A stretch of 64,000 nt of DNA from Siphonodentalium dalli (Eukaryota; Mollusca; Scaphopoda; Gadilida; Siphonodentaliidae). Shown here piece after piece: positions 11,471-23,255 of the stretch. The stretch is from the NCBI GenBank assembly GCA_032622095.1, contig CP136065.1, forward strand, positions 151,287,577-151,351,576. The letters are read 5' to 3'. The notes under the pieces are model-generated. The model saw only the letters and a program-made list of their open reading frames with translations. It was not told the origin of the DNA and made no database searches. The number at the start of each line of letters is the position of its first letter. Within the stretch, counting starts at the first letter, position 1. The position numbers were made by a program, and so were the translations under genes.

Positions 11471-11961
11471 CTGCAAAGTGAATTTATAAATTAGAAATTG
11501 TATGTTAATTTTTGCTTACAACTATTTTTTTCAGCTTTTAAAGCTTGCGTCAGGCAATAAAACACAATATTATTATTACAGTAATAATTCTGCATTCAAG
11601 ATGGTGCTCTGGCAGTTTACTTTGGAGAAGAATTATCCGAGCAATACGGCCAATGTTAGACTGCAGAATTGAGAAAGATAAGTGCACTGCATTCAGAATC
11701 CACCACAAAGGTAGTTTTTCACCGAGGATTATTAATTTATTGAAGTGGCTTAATTTGTAAGATGTCTTAATCCGGCATGCAATGACTGTTATAAAACCTG
11801 TTGCATGTGGATATCATTCATAATTTTTTGGTTCATGAATATACAAAAGATCATTCAAATCTGGTCTAAGATGACGGAGATACAGGGATGGATGTATTTT
11901 ACGTAACTTCAGATTAGAAGGATGGACAAAACTGGTTATATATGGATATTGTTACATGTAG
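11471..11961. other. No recognisable feature
   Basis: Start of EEF2K intron 3 on the exon 4 side. Confidence 0.5.
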
Positions 11962-12108
11962 AGTAATGCCCTAATTAATCGACTCCATAACCACAGCAGA
12001 ATAGAGCTTTCCGGTGAATGGCAACAAGCCATATTTCCGACTAAATCCTGAAAAATTACCCATAATTCTGCTGTGGTTATGGGGTCGATTAATTAGGGCT
12101 TAATACTG
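11962..12108. mobile_element. CAGTAATGCCC foldback MITE, intron 3 copy
   Basis: Inverted arms with GTAATGCCCTAATTAATCG, CCACAGCAGAAT and a central ATGGCAACAAGCCATATTTC. Same family as copies at 14494, 19071, 22102, 23717, 40288 and 40602. The terminal bases are slightly decayed here. Confidence 0.8.
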
Positions 12109-12229
12109 TATCCTTCATCCCATTCCACTCTCTTTTGATCGGCCATAGCTAATTATTATATAACAATTTAACTCTTGAAAAACGGTTCACTATTTACAGC
12201 TATTAATAAATATCACAGACAAGCCTGCA

Positions 12230-13618
12230 AATAGTGTGTCTGTCACTTGCAGAATGAGGTCCCCAGAGGGTGAATTTAGTGATGCTACCCGGGCTAGCAT
12301 CACCAAATTCCCCCTCTGGGGACCTCATTCTGCTTAGGCCTCATCTTCTGGAAAGTATCTATAGTCTCAAATTGACATTGTTTTAAGTTACTTTTTTCCT
12401 TCTGTTCAGTTTCTATATCCCCTAATTTGCCAAAGATAAAATACATAATCGAGGTGATTAATGGGTGAACACAGGCCTCAGCTTACCAGGCGAGTAGGGC
12501 GAAATAGTCGCCCTCGACGCCTCGAAGTCGCGCCAGGGAGAAGTGAAGTCGCCCTCCGATTTTCCCAAAATTATCCTACGGCTGTAGTAAGCGATAAGCC
12601 ATGCATGCTATAGTGTTACAAATCAATTATGAATATATGGCCTGCGAGTCAAACAGTGACAAAATGTTGACACAAGGTCGACTCCTTTTGTTTAACAGCG
12701 CTGAGTAAGTAAATGCGGTCTTCAATGTCCAGACAAGGATTATAATATATCAAACAAAGAAGCCTTCCGTTTTGGCCATACTTAATAAAGTGTTGGTTTC
12801 TGCTCGTCCCGACTGACTGCTTTAAAACCGCCGACTCAAATTATTATTATATTGCCGATTTAAACATTTTGTTTGTTTTAGTTCCGTTTCCGTCTTTGTG
12901 GTATTCCGTGTTTTTACGCAATAACAGAATGCTAATCGAACGGAATTCAAATAATTCTATTGAATCCGTACTCCCTTTAAATTATCCGATGTTACCTGAT
13001 GTTACTGAATATATTTGACGACAAAATTATCCGAGAGCACCATTTTATAGTGTGCAAATAAAGTTTTAATCGTTGTATTGCCTTGTTCGAAATAAAACGT
13101 GATCCATAAACGGAAAATCATAATTTTATTCCCAATGATTCAGTGATTTTAGACTTAGAGACACTCGGTAGTCGATGTCAAGACTCAAGACCGTTAAGTG
13201 TAGCATATATATGCAAACCAAATGCAACAAACAATCTATATTACATTTAAATGAAAAATTTGAATTTTTTTCCATGATAATGTTTTTTTCGTTTGTTTAA
13301 CCTCATATTAAATAAATTATCAGATGAAATTATTCTCCAGTCTCTCACTTCTCCCTATTTTTCTCTCACTTCTCCCTATTTCTGCCAGAGGGAGAAGTCA
13401 CTTCTCCCTATTCTCAACCTGCAAGCTGAGGCCTGGGTGAACATCACCAAATTCAACTGGGGAACTTCAACCTGATTCTTGATCTCCCATAGCAGTTGAG
13501 GCCTCAGCAGAATGAGGTTCTCAGAGGGTGAATTTGGCGACACTAGCCCACCATGTGGGATAGCGTCACTAAATGCACCCTTTGGTGACTTCATTCTGCA
13601 AATGTCAGACACACTATA
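12230..13618. mobile_element. GCAGAATGAGGTCCCC repeat, copy 2, interrupted by a hAT insertion
   Basis: Left end AAATAGTGTGTCTGTCACTT, right end AATGTCAGACACACTAT. The element is split at 12471/13436 by the hAT-like insertion below. The copy at 22832-23255 lacks that insertion and gives the original sequence across the site. Confidence 0.8.
12472..13435. mobile_element. Nested hAT-like non-autonomous element
   Basis: Terminal inverted repeats CAGGCCTCAGCTT at both ends, flanked by the perfect 8-bp direct repeat GGTGAACA (12464-12471 and 13436-13443). The length is 964 bp. The 8-bp duplication and CA..TG ends are hAT hallmarks. Internal arms carry repeated ACTTCTCCCTATTT motifs. No transposase frame was seen. 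A degenerate relative occurs around 22440-22760. Confidence 0.88.
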
Positions 13619-13691
13619 TTCATGTTTGTCCTCATATCTGGTTCAAAGACATGCACTATGCTGAGACAGAAATACTTTTTGAGTATCTGAC

Positions 13692-13863
13692 CTTCTTAGG
13701 GGGATTGTGTCTGTTGAATTCTTCGCCCCACAACTTTGCATCCATCTGCAGTTTGATGTCTTCAAAATACACCTTCCTTTCCACATCCTCGATGTAATGT
13801 TTGGCCACGTAGTTCTGTGCATGGTTCCAGTCATTTGAGTGGGTGAATGATGACAGTTTCTTC
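13692..13863 (-). CDS. EEF2K: EEF2K exon 3: catalytic lysine
   Basis: 172 nt, completing codon 135 and encoding 136-192. It begins KKLSSF and contains NYVAKHYIE; the Lys is residue 156 here and aligns with the ATP-contacting Lys170 of human eEF2K. VYFEDIKLQMDAKLWGEEFN and RHNPPKK follow, close to the vertebrate sequence. The acceptor is ATTACAG and the donor AAG followed by GTCAGA, in phase 0. It lies at the downstream edge of a 39.6-kb intron. About 70 bp past its donor is the right end of a repeat that carries a nested hAT element. Confidence 0.96.
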
Positions 13864-14273
13864 CTGTAATTATACAGGAAATGGTACTCAAGACAACGGC
13901 TTAAAAACAATTCAAATGGCAGGAGATCTCAATGAGCATTCAATTTGGAATTATGCATGTTGTGTCTGCAAATTGCTACAAGTACATAGTAAACACATAT
14001 TGTAAACATGCAAAATAGATATCAGAAGCTAGCATTCAACCAACATTAATTTACTCAAGATATAATATTATACGTAACACTAGAACTTGCACTAACCTAG
14101 ATACATGTATAGTTGTAATAGTAATATTAACTCTCAAGGAGAGGTGAAAATCAAGTACTTTTCAAAGAAACAAATTAATTCAAGCACTTTTCAAGGAATG
14201 GTCTGATATATAAGGACTTTTCAAAAGATTGAGGACCATCATGACTGTAATTTTCTCGAATTTAAAAAAACTA

Positions 14274-14485
14274 GGGTTCTAAATGAATATACTCATTGTT
14301 GAGTAGTTTTCCCTTAGGAAATATTCAGATAATCAGTTCAACAAACTTATTATGTGAACATTTCTCACTGATGAATAGAATGCCTTCTGCACTTGTATCA
14401 CCTGAACATCCCTGAAAAAATAGACCATACCAATGTATACTTTTTTAACTGCGTGGGAGAATCCATTTAGTATAGATAGGGTTAA
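14274..14485. mobile_element. MITE, TTAACCCTTTCTTT family, second copy
   Basis: Contains CTTCTGCACTTGTAT, GACCATACCAATGTATAC and the right end TATAGATAGGGTTAA with its TTAA. The left end is worn. Confidence 0.65.
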
Positions 14486-14493
14486 CTTGATAG

Positions 14494-14648
14494 TACAGTA
14501 ATGCCCTAAATAATCGACTCCTTAACCACAGCAGAATTATGGGTAATTTTTCAGGATTTGTCGGAAATATAGCTTGTTGCCATTCATCTGAAAGCTATCA
14601 CATAATTCTGCTGTGGTTAAGGAGTTGATTATTTAGGGCATTACTGTA
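14494..14648. mobile_element. CAGTAATGCCC foldback MITE, TA-flanked
   Basis: Clean copy: TA, then CAGTAATGCCCTAAATAATC, then CCACAGCAGAATTATGGG, mirrored to CATTACTG and TA. The arms are about 70 bp. The TA flanks indicate a Tc1/mariner-type target duplication. Confidence 0.88.
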
Positions 14649-14929
14649 ATGCATTATGATTGATGCACACAAGTAAGGTGGTAAAAATCATCATCATCAC
14701 ATTAACAGTTTATTGCCATTGGATGGCAAACTGCTCAGCAATCTAAACAAGTGCACTGCCCTGAGTATCCCCTGCCAAGGTGGCTTTCCACTGAGGGTTA
14801 TTAATTTTCTGATGTGGGTTAATTCGAAAGATGTCTTAATCTGGCCTGCAATAACTGAATAAAACGTGCATGAATACCAAAAATTATTTAAATCGGTTCA
14901 TATCTAGCCAGACAGACCCAAATCGCAAA
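14649..14929. other. No recognisable feature
   Basis: Short unique stretch inside EEF2K intron 2; it includes TTTCCACTGAGGGTTATTAA, resembling a phrase near 11710. Confidence 0.4.
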
Positions 14930-15400
14930 AAATTCACAAACTAAGGTCAATAATGCAGATAAAATGAAAATTCAAACGTCATTTGGCATTCTTTTGAAAG
15001 CATTCGTGATAGCAAACATCCATACCAAATTTCATTCAGATCTGATAACCCATGGCTGAGATATATGTGTGAGCGGACAAAAATAAATGATTTCCAGATA
15101 AACAAAGAAGGGTAACTCTAAATGGAAAATGTGAATGTCGTTTGCCCCTCTTTTGAAAGAAATCACGATTGTGAACTGCCATACAAAATTTCAATTAGAT
15201 TCTATAACTACTGGTTGAGATATATGCAAGTACGGACAAAAAAAACTCACATTTCAAGATAAACAAGATTGCTGATGGCCGCCATGTTTTTTTTAACAAA
15301 TTTTGGGAGGAAAAATTGACAACTCCCATCTAGAGGCCACAAGGATCCATATGAAGTTTGGTGATGATCGGGTGAGGGATGTGACCTGTAGGGTGTGACG
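14930..15400 (+). repeat. ~159-bp tandem repeat, about two units, plus Pearl-like tail
   Basis: TACCAAATTTCATTCAGAT (15023) recurs as TACAAAATTTCAATTAGAT (15182), each followed by TGAGATATATG and CGGACAAAAA. At the end GCTGATGGCCGCCATGTTTT resembles the unit of the 30.3-kb array. A related single unit lies at 24960-25170. Confidence 0.65.
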
Positions 15401-16067
15401 AATGATTTATTCATGCAAATCAATGGACAAAACCCATTGTTTGTAAATACATGTACTCTTCCCCCCTTGTTGGTTCATCAACATACCAAAGATCAACAAC
15501 TGACTATGACCAAGATATAGAGCTTCAAAATTGTTACGGACATCGGACAGATGGACTAATAAGATGGACAGAGCCAATTTCTACTAGTATATCCCCCCAT
15601 CAAACTTCATATTCAGGGGATAAATATATCACTCACAGACATTCTAGTTGGGCCTACTCCTAATTATGACCTTGAACTATCACATTTTCTGTGTTATTCA
15701 GCGTCATAATGTACAAAAGAAAAAAAAATCAAACTATATAATGAACAGTGTATTAGAATATGGAGGGTAAACTTCTCCCTATTCTAATACAGCAAGGCAC
15801 ATATGTATAACCTGTACCAGGTCAGAGCAAAGTCAGGTCAGAGCAAAGTATATTAACCAGGGGCTATAAAATGTTTACACACAGTGACATAATCAATCAA
15901 TTGTCATTAAAGAAACTTGGAGGTTAAAAACTTTGTCAACAGAAACATATAAACAAGGTCATATATGAGTAACCCTGTGAATTAATACACTAACTTCAAT
16001 TGCCTACAAACAGGGCCTTGTTTAAATATTCTCAAGTGCCAAATTTGGATGGAAATATAAGAAACTT
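15401..16067. other. No recognisable feature
   Basis: AT-rich. A short inverted pair (CTATTCTAATAC and GTATTAGAATA) lies near 15750-15792. Confidence 0.4.
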
Positions 16068-16408
16068 CAGGCCAAAACAAAATTAAAAGTCTGGTTCAGG
16101 TTAAACAAAAGTATATTAAACAAAATTATAGTTGGTATGTGGGCTTAAATTTGTATTGTTTTAACTATTTGTTTTTATTTTGACATTATTCTTAGCTTAT
16201 CAGGTCTTCTGCATGGTTGAGATGAGATTAATTTTGATTATCTTTAAGTATTTTATAAACTGTAATACAAAAAGCTTTGACAGAAAACAATGTTTTGTTT
16301 TGTTTTTATAAATTGTTTTAATAAATTTCTTGAGCACCATGAAAACAAACTTTAGGGTAGGGGTTTAAAATAGTGTGGGTAGAGAACACAAATATTTGTC
16401 TTTGCCTC
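16068..16408. mobile_element. GGCCAAAGAAAA repeat, copy 1 (degenerate)
   Basis: Shares TTTAGGGTAGGGGTTTAAAA and TTCTTGAGCACCATGAAAA with the better copy at 45108-45478, whose ends are TTAAGGCCAAAG and CTTTGGCCTAA. Confidence 0.6.
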
Positions 16409-18220
16409 AAATAGACAATATGGGGGCAATGACTTGATTAAGCTTACTGCTTAAATTGGCTCGCTCCCTGTATCATCCTGCATGGCTGCCCAGTGTTACC
16501 CTTGTTTACTACTTCTCATTGATTTAATAAATCAGTCAGTCACCTTGACACTGTATATTCAGGTATACAAATGTAATGGGCTCAGTAGGACAGGTAGATA
16601 CATTATTCATGTAGAAAATTAATGGTTTGTGGATGAGGATAGCAAAGAAGCAATTATTAAATGAGTGCATGTCTTATCAGCAGCAGACCATTATTGTTTG
16701 TGGCTGGTGTACCAAGTAGATCTATATTAATATACAACTCAGGGTTTCTGCTAGGGGTTGGGGAATGGGACCCCTCTAGCCATGGGGGGGGGGGGGTCTC
16801 AGTCCATGTAACTAACTCTGAATAATCTAGTGATTATAAGTAGATGAACACCAAATTTAAGCCAAATGATAGCTTTATCATCAGCACATTATTTCTTTGA
16901 AGGAAAATACATTATCCTTTATAACCAATGTATGCTATAGTATTATAACAAGACCTGTTTACTTTCACAATATGAAAGATATGTTCTAATTATGTAAAAA
17001 CAAAAACAAAATATATATATTTAAAAAAAAACAAATTTTAGGGACAACTATGTAGGTCGATAGAGTGATAGGTATTATTTGCAAAACATCCACTGCATTA
17101 TTGAGCTTATGAACACAACTATTGTAAGTGCTCAGTCTACCATCTGAAATCAATACTGTCTGCGAGAAAAGAAATCAAACATTTTTCATTGCATATTTTA
17201 GTTTTTTGGTAGCCATTGCAGAACTACATGTATTTTTCTGGATGAAAAATCACCATAAAATCAGCATTGAGAGTTTATGTCTGCCAGATTATTGCAAACG
17301 TGTTTGAATAATATTTATTATATTATATGTTGTTTTATGTTGTTTTGGTCTTTCACATAATAAAAAAGTTCTGCAAAATGGACACCAAAAAACTAAAATA
17401 TGCGAAAAAAACGGCCTAATATCTTTTAGTAAGACGCATGTGTATTATCACCATGAGCAGCGATGTCAGAGTTCAGAGCAGTGATGTCAATGCTGGAACT
17501 TTATTATTATGTTAATTAGAATATAATTATGATATTCGACTTGTGTTTGGTTATTTTGTGTTGACTGAGACAAACATGGTGATAAGGGTTGTTGAACAAT
17601 GTTGCCATCATGAAAAGACACATTTAAAATGAAACTATATTTTTTCTTCAAGGTGTCTTTTAGTAACTTCCTCTTTGGTTGTGATAAGGAAATCAATATT
17701 AATTTGTTTTAATTCCAGCCGTTTCGAGATAGGAATCCTTGCTAAAATGTGATTATGTTATAAAATGGATCTCATATTCATTGCAATTCTTTACGAGATT
17801 TATTAACCTTGTCCACTAAATTAGATTTTTTCAAGCAAGGCTCGAATCGAATTTAGTGCACTCGGTTAATAAATTTCGTACAGAATTGCAACTCATTAGA
17901 GATCCTCTATATATATATATTATTTTTTTCTCTCTGACATATTATTTACATACCTACCAGTCTAGTAATAACTAGACCAATGTTTCCTTCCAGTCAACTC
18001 TCAGTAAGTTGAAACTAATGAAAATTAGGTCTAGTATTCATAAGACTGCATACGTACTTGCAAACAAATACAAAAAAAAAAAAATCCTGCATTCATACAG
18101 TAATTGACACACTATACAAATGTTAACATGATATACATTCCAAAATATCAATTAGAAATATAAAGAAGGGATTGGGTGGGTGGGTGGGGGATCATCCAGG
18201 GATGCTAAAACAAAAACTAA
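16409..18220. other. AT-rich intron sequence with one hairpin
   Basis: A G13 run sits near 16785-16797. 17768-17902 forms a foldback (CATTGCAATTCTTTACGAGA facing ACAGAATTGCAACTC). No gene is recognised. Confidence 0.5.
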
Positions 18221-18728
18221 ACTAGAGGTGTGTGACAGTCCCAATGACAGTAAAAAAATATTACTGAGAAATATTTTAATATTCTAAGTCAAGAAGGCCA
18301 ATAACTCTGCGAAAATAAATCTGACCGACATTAAAATCACAGTTGCACAGGTTCCCATGGTGGTTGATATCTGTGCCAACTTTCATGGATATGATTAAAA
18401 AACGACAGAGAAAAACTCCCGACAAATAATCGCAGGTGCACAGGTTCCCATGGTACTAAATATCTGTGCCAAGTTTTTTTTTAAATTGAACAAAAAGTGT
18501 AGGAATAAAAGCTAAGACAAAAGGTATACCCCTGTACTTAAGTCGAAAAAGGGGGATAATTCCACATAAAACAAGTCGGACAGACCTCATAATCGCAGGT
18601 GCACAGGTTCCCATGGTGGTTGATGTCTGTGCCAACTTTCATGGATATGATTAAAAAACGAGAGAAAAACTCCCGACAAATTTGTGTCCACGGACGAGGG
18701 ATGGACAAGCTGATTCCAGTATACCACT
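18221..18728 (+). repeat. CACAGGTTCCCATGG repeat, copy 1, internally tandem
   Basis: GCACAGGTTCCCATGGT occurs at 18345, 18438 and 18601, and ACTAGAGGTGTG marks the start. The second copy is at 24381-24905 and ends with a hairpin that here is replaced by a homopolymer block. Confidence 0.75.
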
Positions 18729-18743
18729 CCCCCCCCCCCCCCT

Positions 18744-18797
<54 letters not shown>
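18729..18797 (+). repeat. Poly-C / poly-G block (C14 T G54)
   Basis: Fourteen C, one T, then 54 G. It falls exactly where the related copy has TCCCC and GGGGTG hairpin arms. It may be real expansion or an assembly or basecalling artefact. The polyglycine frame across it is not a gene. Confidence 0.9.
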
Positions 18798-18800
<3 letters not shown>

Positions 18801-19070
18801 ATAAATATGATGAAAAATTATTTATTTATTTTCTCGCAGAGAGTAATGATTTCAGATGGAAGACTGAGCGCATATGCTAGTTGGGTTCATAAACTTGATA
18901 ATGCAGTATGTGTTTTGCAAATATTTGCTGTCAAACTCAATCGACCTACCTCAAAATTATTTTTATTTTTTAAACCATTTTTTTTCACATAATTAGAACA
19001 TAGTAGTATCTCTCATATTGTGATGGTGAACGGGTATTGTTATTGTAATATAGCATACACTACAGTAATG

Positions 19071-19240
19071 CCCTATTTAATCGACTCCTTTAACCACAGC
19101 AGAATTATGGTTAACTTTTCAGGATTTAGACGGAAATATGGCTTTCCGATGAATGGCAACAAGCCATATTTCCGACTAAATCCTGAAAAGTTACCCATAA
19201 TTCTGCTGTGGTTAAAGGAGTCGATTAATTAGGGCATTAC
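19071..19240. mobile_element. CAGTAATGCCC foldback MITE
   Basis: TA then CAGTAATGCCCTATTTAATC, with a mirrored right arm ending AGGGCATTAC. The arms are separated only by a short ATGGCAACAAGCC loop. Confidence 0.85.
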
Positions 19241-19430
19241 ACTAGCTATAGAGGATAATGATTTACCCCTTCAAATTGCCAATGCTAATCAAACCCTGCA
19301 CCCCACCCCTTCCGATACTTACAATATAGCATAGACTTCTCTTTGCATGTGACAGAATCAAACTTGACCTGACTTTCAGTGTAGTGAGTTTGTCAAATAA
19401 TAGAACTGGGGTTCCGCGATCAGCATTTAA

Positions 19431-19607
19431 CCCTTTCAGTGCCAAGTCGGATTTTTGTATCAACCCATATTTCCTTGATCATTTTTCAAATTAATTGATT
19501 ATAATAATGTGATACATTGATGGAAAGAGCTCTTTCCATCAATGTATCACATTATTATAATCAATGAGTTAATACAAAAATCCGACTTGGCACTGAAAGG
19601 GTTAAAG
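19431..19607. mobile_element. Near-perfect palindrome with TTAA ends
   Basis: Starts TTAACCCTTTCAGTGCCAAG and ends with its reverse complement. The centre is GAAAGAGCTCTTTC. Almost the whole 177 bp is foldable; a short left-arm insertion is unmatched. piggyBac-type TTAA target. The same ends bound 21057-21489. Confidence 0.85.
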
Positions 19608-19811
19608 TCATATCATGCAGTAATTTTAATGAATCAAACTGATAAGAGAGTATACCCAGACGTCACATTATACCATCTAGAAGAATGTTACAATCCACTA
19701 ATATTGTTGAAAATTCCAACCCAAGATTTGAAACTTTGAACTATGCATGGTATGCCTTGTATTAAACTATGCAGAACTTTTCAGCAAAGTTGGGAGCAGG
19801 ATAATGCAAGT

Positions 19812-21002
19812 TTAAAGGCCCACTTAATTTTCGAATGACCAGATCACATATATTATATACAACATATTCCATATTATAACGACCCCGCTCGGCGCACCCG
19901 AGCTCGGGTCATGTATAGGTAACAGGCGGGCGTGCGTACTTGTGATGTCACACATAAATTACAGTATACCGTGAAGCAGAAATTTTTATTCAGACAACAT
20001 TTTCGTGAGAAAATCACGTGACTTCCGGCAGTGGTTTCACAAAATCACGGAACCAGATATGAAACGAATTTTCTACTTCACAACTTCTGATATGTGGCAA
20101 TGGACAACTGATGTATTTATTTATTTATAAACAGTAAGTTGCTATGCATGTGTCCTACATAGGTTCATATTATATTAGATCAGTTTCATTTGTTAACAAA
20201 ATGAAGGCATTTACGGCGTAATGACGTCAAAGCGTCATTTGTCTCTGCGGGCCAGAATCCAGACATGACTGAACGTGTCATGTCGTCTTTGCGGACAACT
20301 GATTGCACCTCACTCTACTATAGAGTAGCCATATGTGGATTGATGTATTGATTGAGCGTTTAATTCATGCTCATACACATGTAATCTGAGTTAATTATAA
20401 TATCACATCAAGTTTTACATTTAAATGCAGCTAAGAGTTGAGTTTTTCTGAAGTCAGCAGCCAATACGATGTTTATGTTTACTACTTCCTACTTCATATC
20501 AATGGTGTTCATTTATAAAGGTTTAACTACATCATAATGATTATGTAAAGCACCCGTATTCATTAAAAATATAATTCTTACTATTATGACGGGGTCGTTC
20601 TATATGCCTTGCATATTATCATATTATACTACTTGAAAGAGGAAGCTCCAAATCATTGTATTATCAACTGATCCGATCGAATAAAACATGAATATTTTTT
20701 TTTGTCAAGGTACCGATATGTGTTCTGTGCTTATTTTCGATCTGGTCTGTGCCGCCAGTTATTTATTCGCAATGCAAGGGGAATATTAAACTCTATCTCT
20801 TAGTTGTGAATTATGATGCATTCTGGGGTAAATAATGGGGGAAGTCTTGGTGTGAATCTGAGAATCTATATCACTTGGTGAATTAACACTGCTGTTCCAT
20901 ATTCTGGTGGAATATATTATTTTTGGTTCCTCTTCCAAACAGTATATGGAATATGTTGTGTATAATGTGATCTGGGCATTCGAAAACTAAGTGGGCCTTT
21001 AA
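19812..21002. mobile_element. TTAA-flanked element with AGGCCCACTTAATTTTC ends, carrying a nested insertion
   Basis: Left TTAAAGGCCCACTTAATTTT and a mirrored right end AAGTGGGCCTTTAA with arms over 60 bp. A second element (19878-20599) interrupts it. The paralogue at 39845-40202 runs through this point without the inner element. Confidence 0.82.
19878..20599. mobile_element. Nested element with AACGACCCCG inverted ends
   Basis: AACGACCCCG at the left and CGGGGTCGTT at the right. 722 bp without coding capacity. The target duplication is unclear because both flanks are simple AT sequence. Confidence 0.65.
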
Positions 21003-21056
21003 GAGTCTAGGCAGTTTACTATTCAAGTGGTGAGGAACTCTTTATCCACAATCATT

Positions 21057-21489
21057 AACCCTTTCAGTGCCAAGTCCGATTTTTGTATCAACCCATATAC
21101 CCTGTGCCAATGCATTCTCTTATATATGCGAGTCGACCGTCGACTCGCATATATAAGAGAATGCATTGGCCTAACAATTTTTCATCATTTGTTATTATTT
21201 TTTACAATTTTTTACAAAATTTTAATATTTTTTTCTTATATTCTTTAACAGACTTATTTTGTAGGTTTAGTGCCAGGGAATCTTACGTTTTTCATGGGCA
21301 TCAAACTTATTACTATGAATACTTGGTGATAGTTTTGCGTTATAACATGCCCATAAGGTTTTATCCAGTTTGTTTTTAAATTCGCCATAGCATGCTTAAG
21401 CATACCCAAAAAAATTCCAACCCAAAAACATTTTTTTTACAGACCATAAATTAGGGCCGATGAGATCAGCCGCTGGCATTGAAAGGGTT
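21057..21489. mobile_element. TTAA-flanked element containing a perfect 65-nt hairpin
   Basis: Left TTAACCCTTTCAGTGCCAAG, right GCATTGAAAGGGTTAA. It encloses a perfect palindrome at 21106-21170 with 32-bp arms and a one-base centre, made of the TGCATTCTCTTATATATGCG motif of another family. Confidence 0.82.
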
Positions 21490-22101
21490 AATGGAATGCC
21501 TTCACATGTCACTTTAATTAAAAGGTAAAAGTAAATTGTGGTCAACAATAGATTGGAGCCACTTGTAGGAAAGGCACCTTCATAGTACTCTTCTAGTACA
21601 TACCAATGATAATACCATTGCAAGTGCGCAATAAGATTATTAGTTTCTTATTAACCAATAACATTTCATATTGTGGAAACTGCCATCAGTTGGGTGCATT
21701 CATATAGGGTCATATAAATAGGATTAAGTGAACCTTTTAGGAAAAGCGAGCACTCAAATGCTTTCAATGCTTTAGGAAAAGCAATAAGTTGGTACCACAT
21801 AGAGTTATCTGACCCCGAAACGCAATGACTTGAAAATTAGTAAACAAACTCATTCATTATACATATGTCATTTGTCAAAATAACAAAAAGTAACCACAGT
21901 GTAAGTGAGAACAATGGGTTGAATGAATAGTGAAAACACATAATATTGTGTCTGAAAAACCTCAAGAGCTGTTGATAATTGTTATCCCAGGTACTTCATT
22001 CAGTTCAGAAGTACCGACCTTGTTTAGAAGTAAAGTTTGTAGGGTTCATTCAGCCTCATTGGGAGTACAAAAGGTTTGTTTATGAGCAAATTGCGGTCAG
22101 A
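21490..22101. other. No recognisable feature
   Basis: AT-rich sequence in EEF2K intron 2. Confidence 0.4.
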
Positions 22102-22372
22102 TACAGTAATGCTCTTAAGTAATCGACTTCTTAACCACAGCAGAATTATGGGTAACTTTTCAGGATTTAGTCGGAAATATGGCTTGTTGCCATTCATCGG
22201 AAAGCTCTCGAGGGCTTGTTGCCATTCATCAGAAAGCTCTCGAGGAGAGCTAGCTCTCGAGGAGAGCTTTCTGATGAATGGCAACAAGCCATATTTCCGA
22301 CTAAATCCTGAAAAGTTACCCATAATTCTGAGCACTGTGGTTAAGCAGTCGATTATTTAGGGCATTACTGTA
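22102..22372. mobile_element. CAGTAATGCCC foldback MITE with an enlarged centre
   Basis: TA-flanked arms as in other copies. The centre has the ATGGCAACAAGCC-GAAAGCTCTCGAG block repeated and inverted, so the hairpin has extra nested stems. Open frames on both strands here are palindrome artefacts. Confidence 0.85.
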
Positions 22373-22439
22373 GCTGTTCAACTGAGTTTGGAATGGTTTT
22401 AATATGTGAATTTATTAGCATTTCAGCCACTCAGGGACC

Positions 22440-22760
22440 AGCCTAGAGGGCGACTTGGGAGACATCTTCTCCCTAAAATGTGGCACTTCTCCCTATTTTT
22501 GTCCCAAGGACAAGTGACTTCTCTCTCATATACAAGTATGCATACTAGTATGTCCCAATATCATGTTTAAAGTTTATTTATCGATTGTATAAATGGTGTT
22601 CTTATTCACTATAATGGTATTATAAATAGGCTCTTGTGTTGCATAATAATTACTGGATAATAGCAGGGTGATCTTGGGGTGTAAATTGAACTTCAGCCAT
22701 TGTTACTTCTCCCTGATAACAGTCCATTTCTCCCAAATAACCAAACAGGGAGAAGTGAAC
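22440..22760. repeat. Degenerate relative of the nested hAT-like element
   Basis: Repeated CACTTCTCCCTATTT and AGGGAGAAGTGAAC motifs and AGCCTAGAGGGCGACTT, as inside 12472-13435. The ends are not identifiable. Confidence 0.5.
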
Positions 22761-22831
22761 TGCAGCCACCAGTTTTACTGATGCAGGAAAGATGACATAG
22801 ACGATTAATTTCTCTGGAAACAATGACCGTG

Positions 22832-23255
22832 CAAATAGTGTGTCATTTGCAGAATTAGGTCCCACGAGGGCGAATTTAGTGACGCTATCCTGCTTTTAAA
22901 GTGGGCTAGCATCAAATAATTCACCCTCTGGAGACCTCATTCTGTTTAGGCCTCATCTTCTGGGAAGTATCTATAGTCTCAAATTATCAATATTTTAGTT
23001 ACTTTTTCCCTTCTATATCCCCTAATATGCAGAAGATAAAATGCATAATCAAGGTGACTAATGGGTGAATATCACCAACTTCAACTGGGCAACTTCAATT
23101 GCCTCCTAGGTCTCCCATAGCAGTTGGGGCCTATTAATAAGCAGAATGAGGTTCCCAATGGGTGAATTTGGTGATGCTAACCAGCCGTGTGGGATAGAAT
23201 CACTAAATAATTCACCCTCTGGGGACCTCATTCTGCAAATGACAGACAAACTATC
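22832..23255. mobile_element. GCAGAATGAGGTCCCC repeat, copy 3 (empty-site paralogue)
   Basis: Ends AAATAGTGTGTCATTTGCAG and CTGCAAATGACAGACAAAC. The sequence ATGGGTGAATATCACC (23061-23076) is continuous where copy 2 carries the hAT insertion. Confidence 0.82.

Noticed and set aside
18599-18880. Polyglycine-containing open frame
   Set aside because: Produced by the G54 run; no domain or conserved flank.
22024-22360. Facing open frames with the shared peptide GNFSGFSRKYGLLPF
   Set aside because: Both come from the arms of a palindromic MITE; the same peptide appears at every copy of the element.
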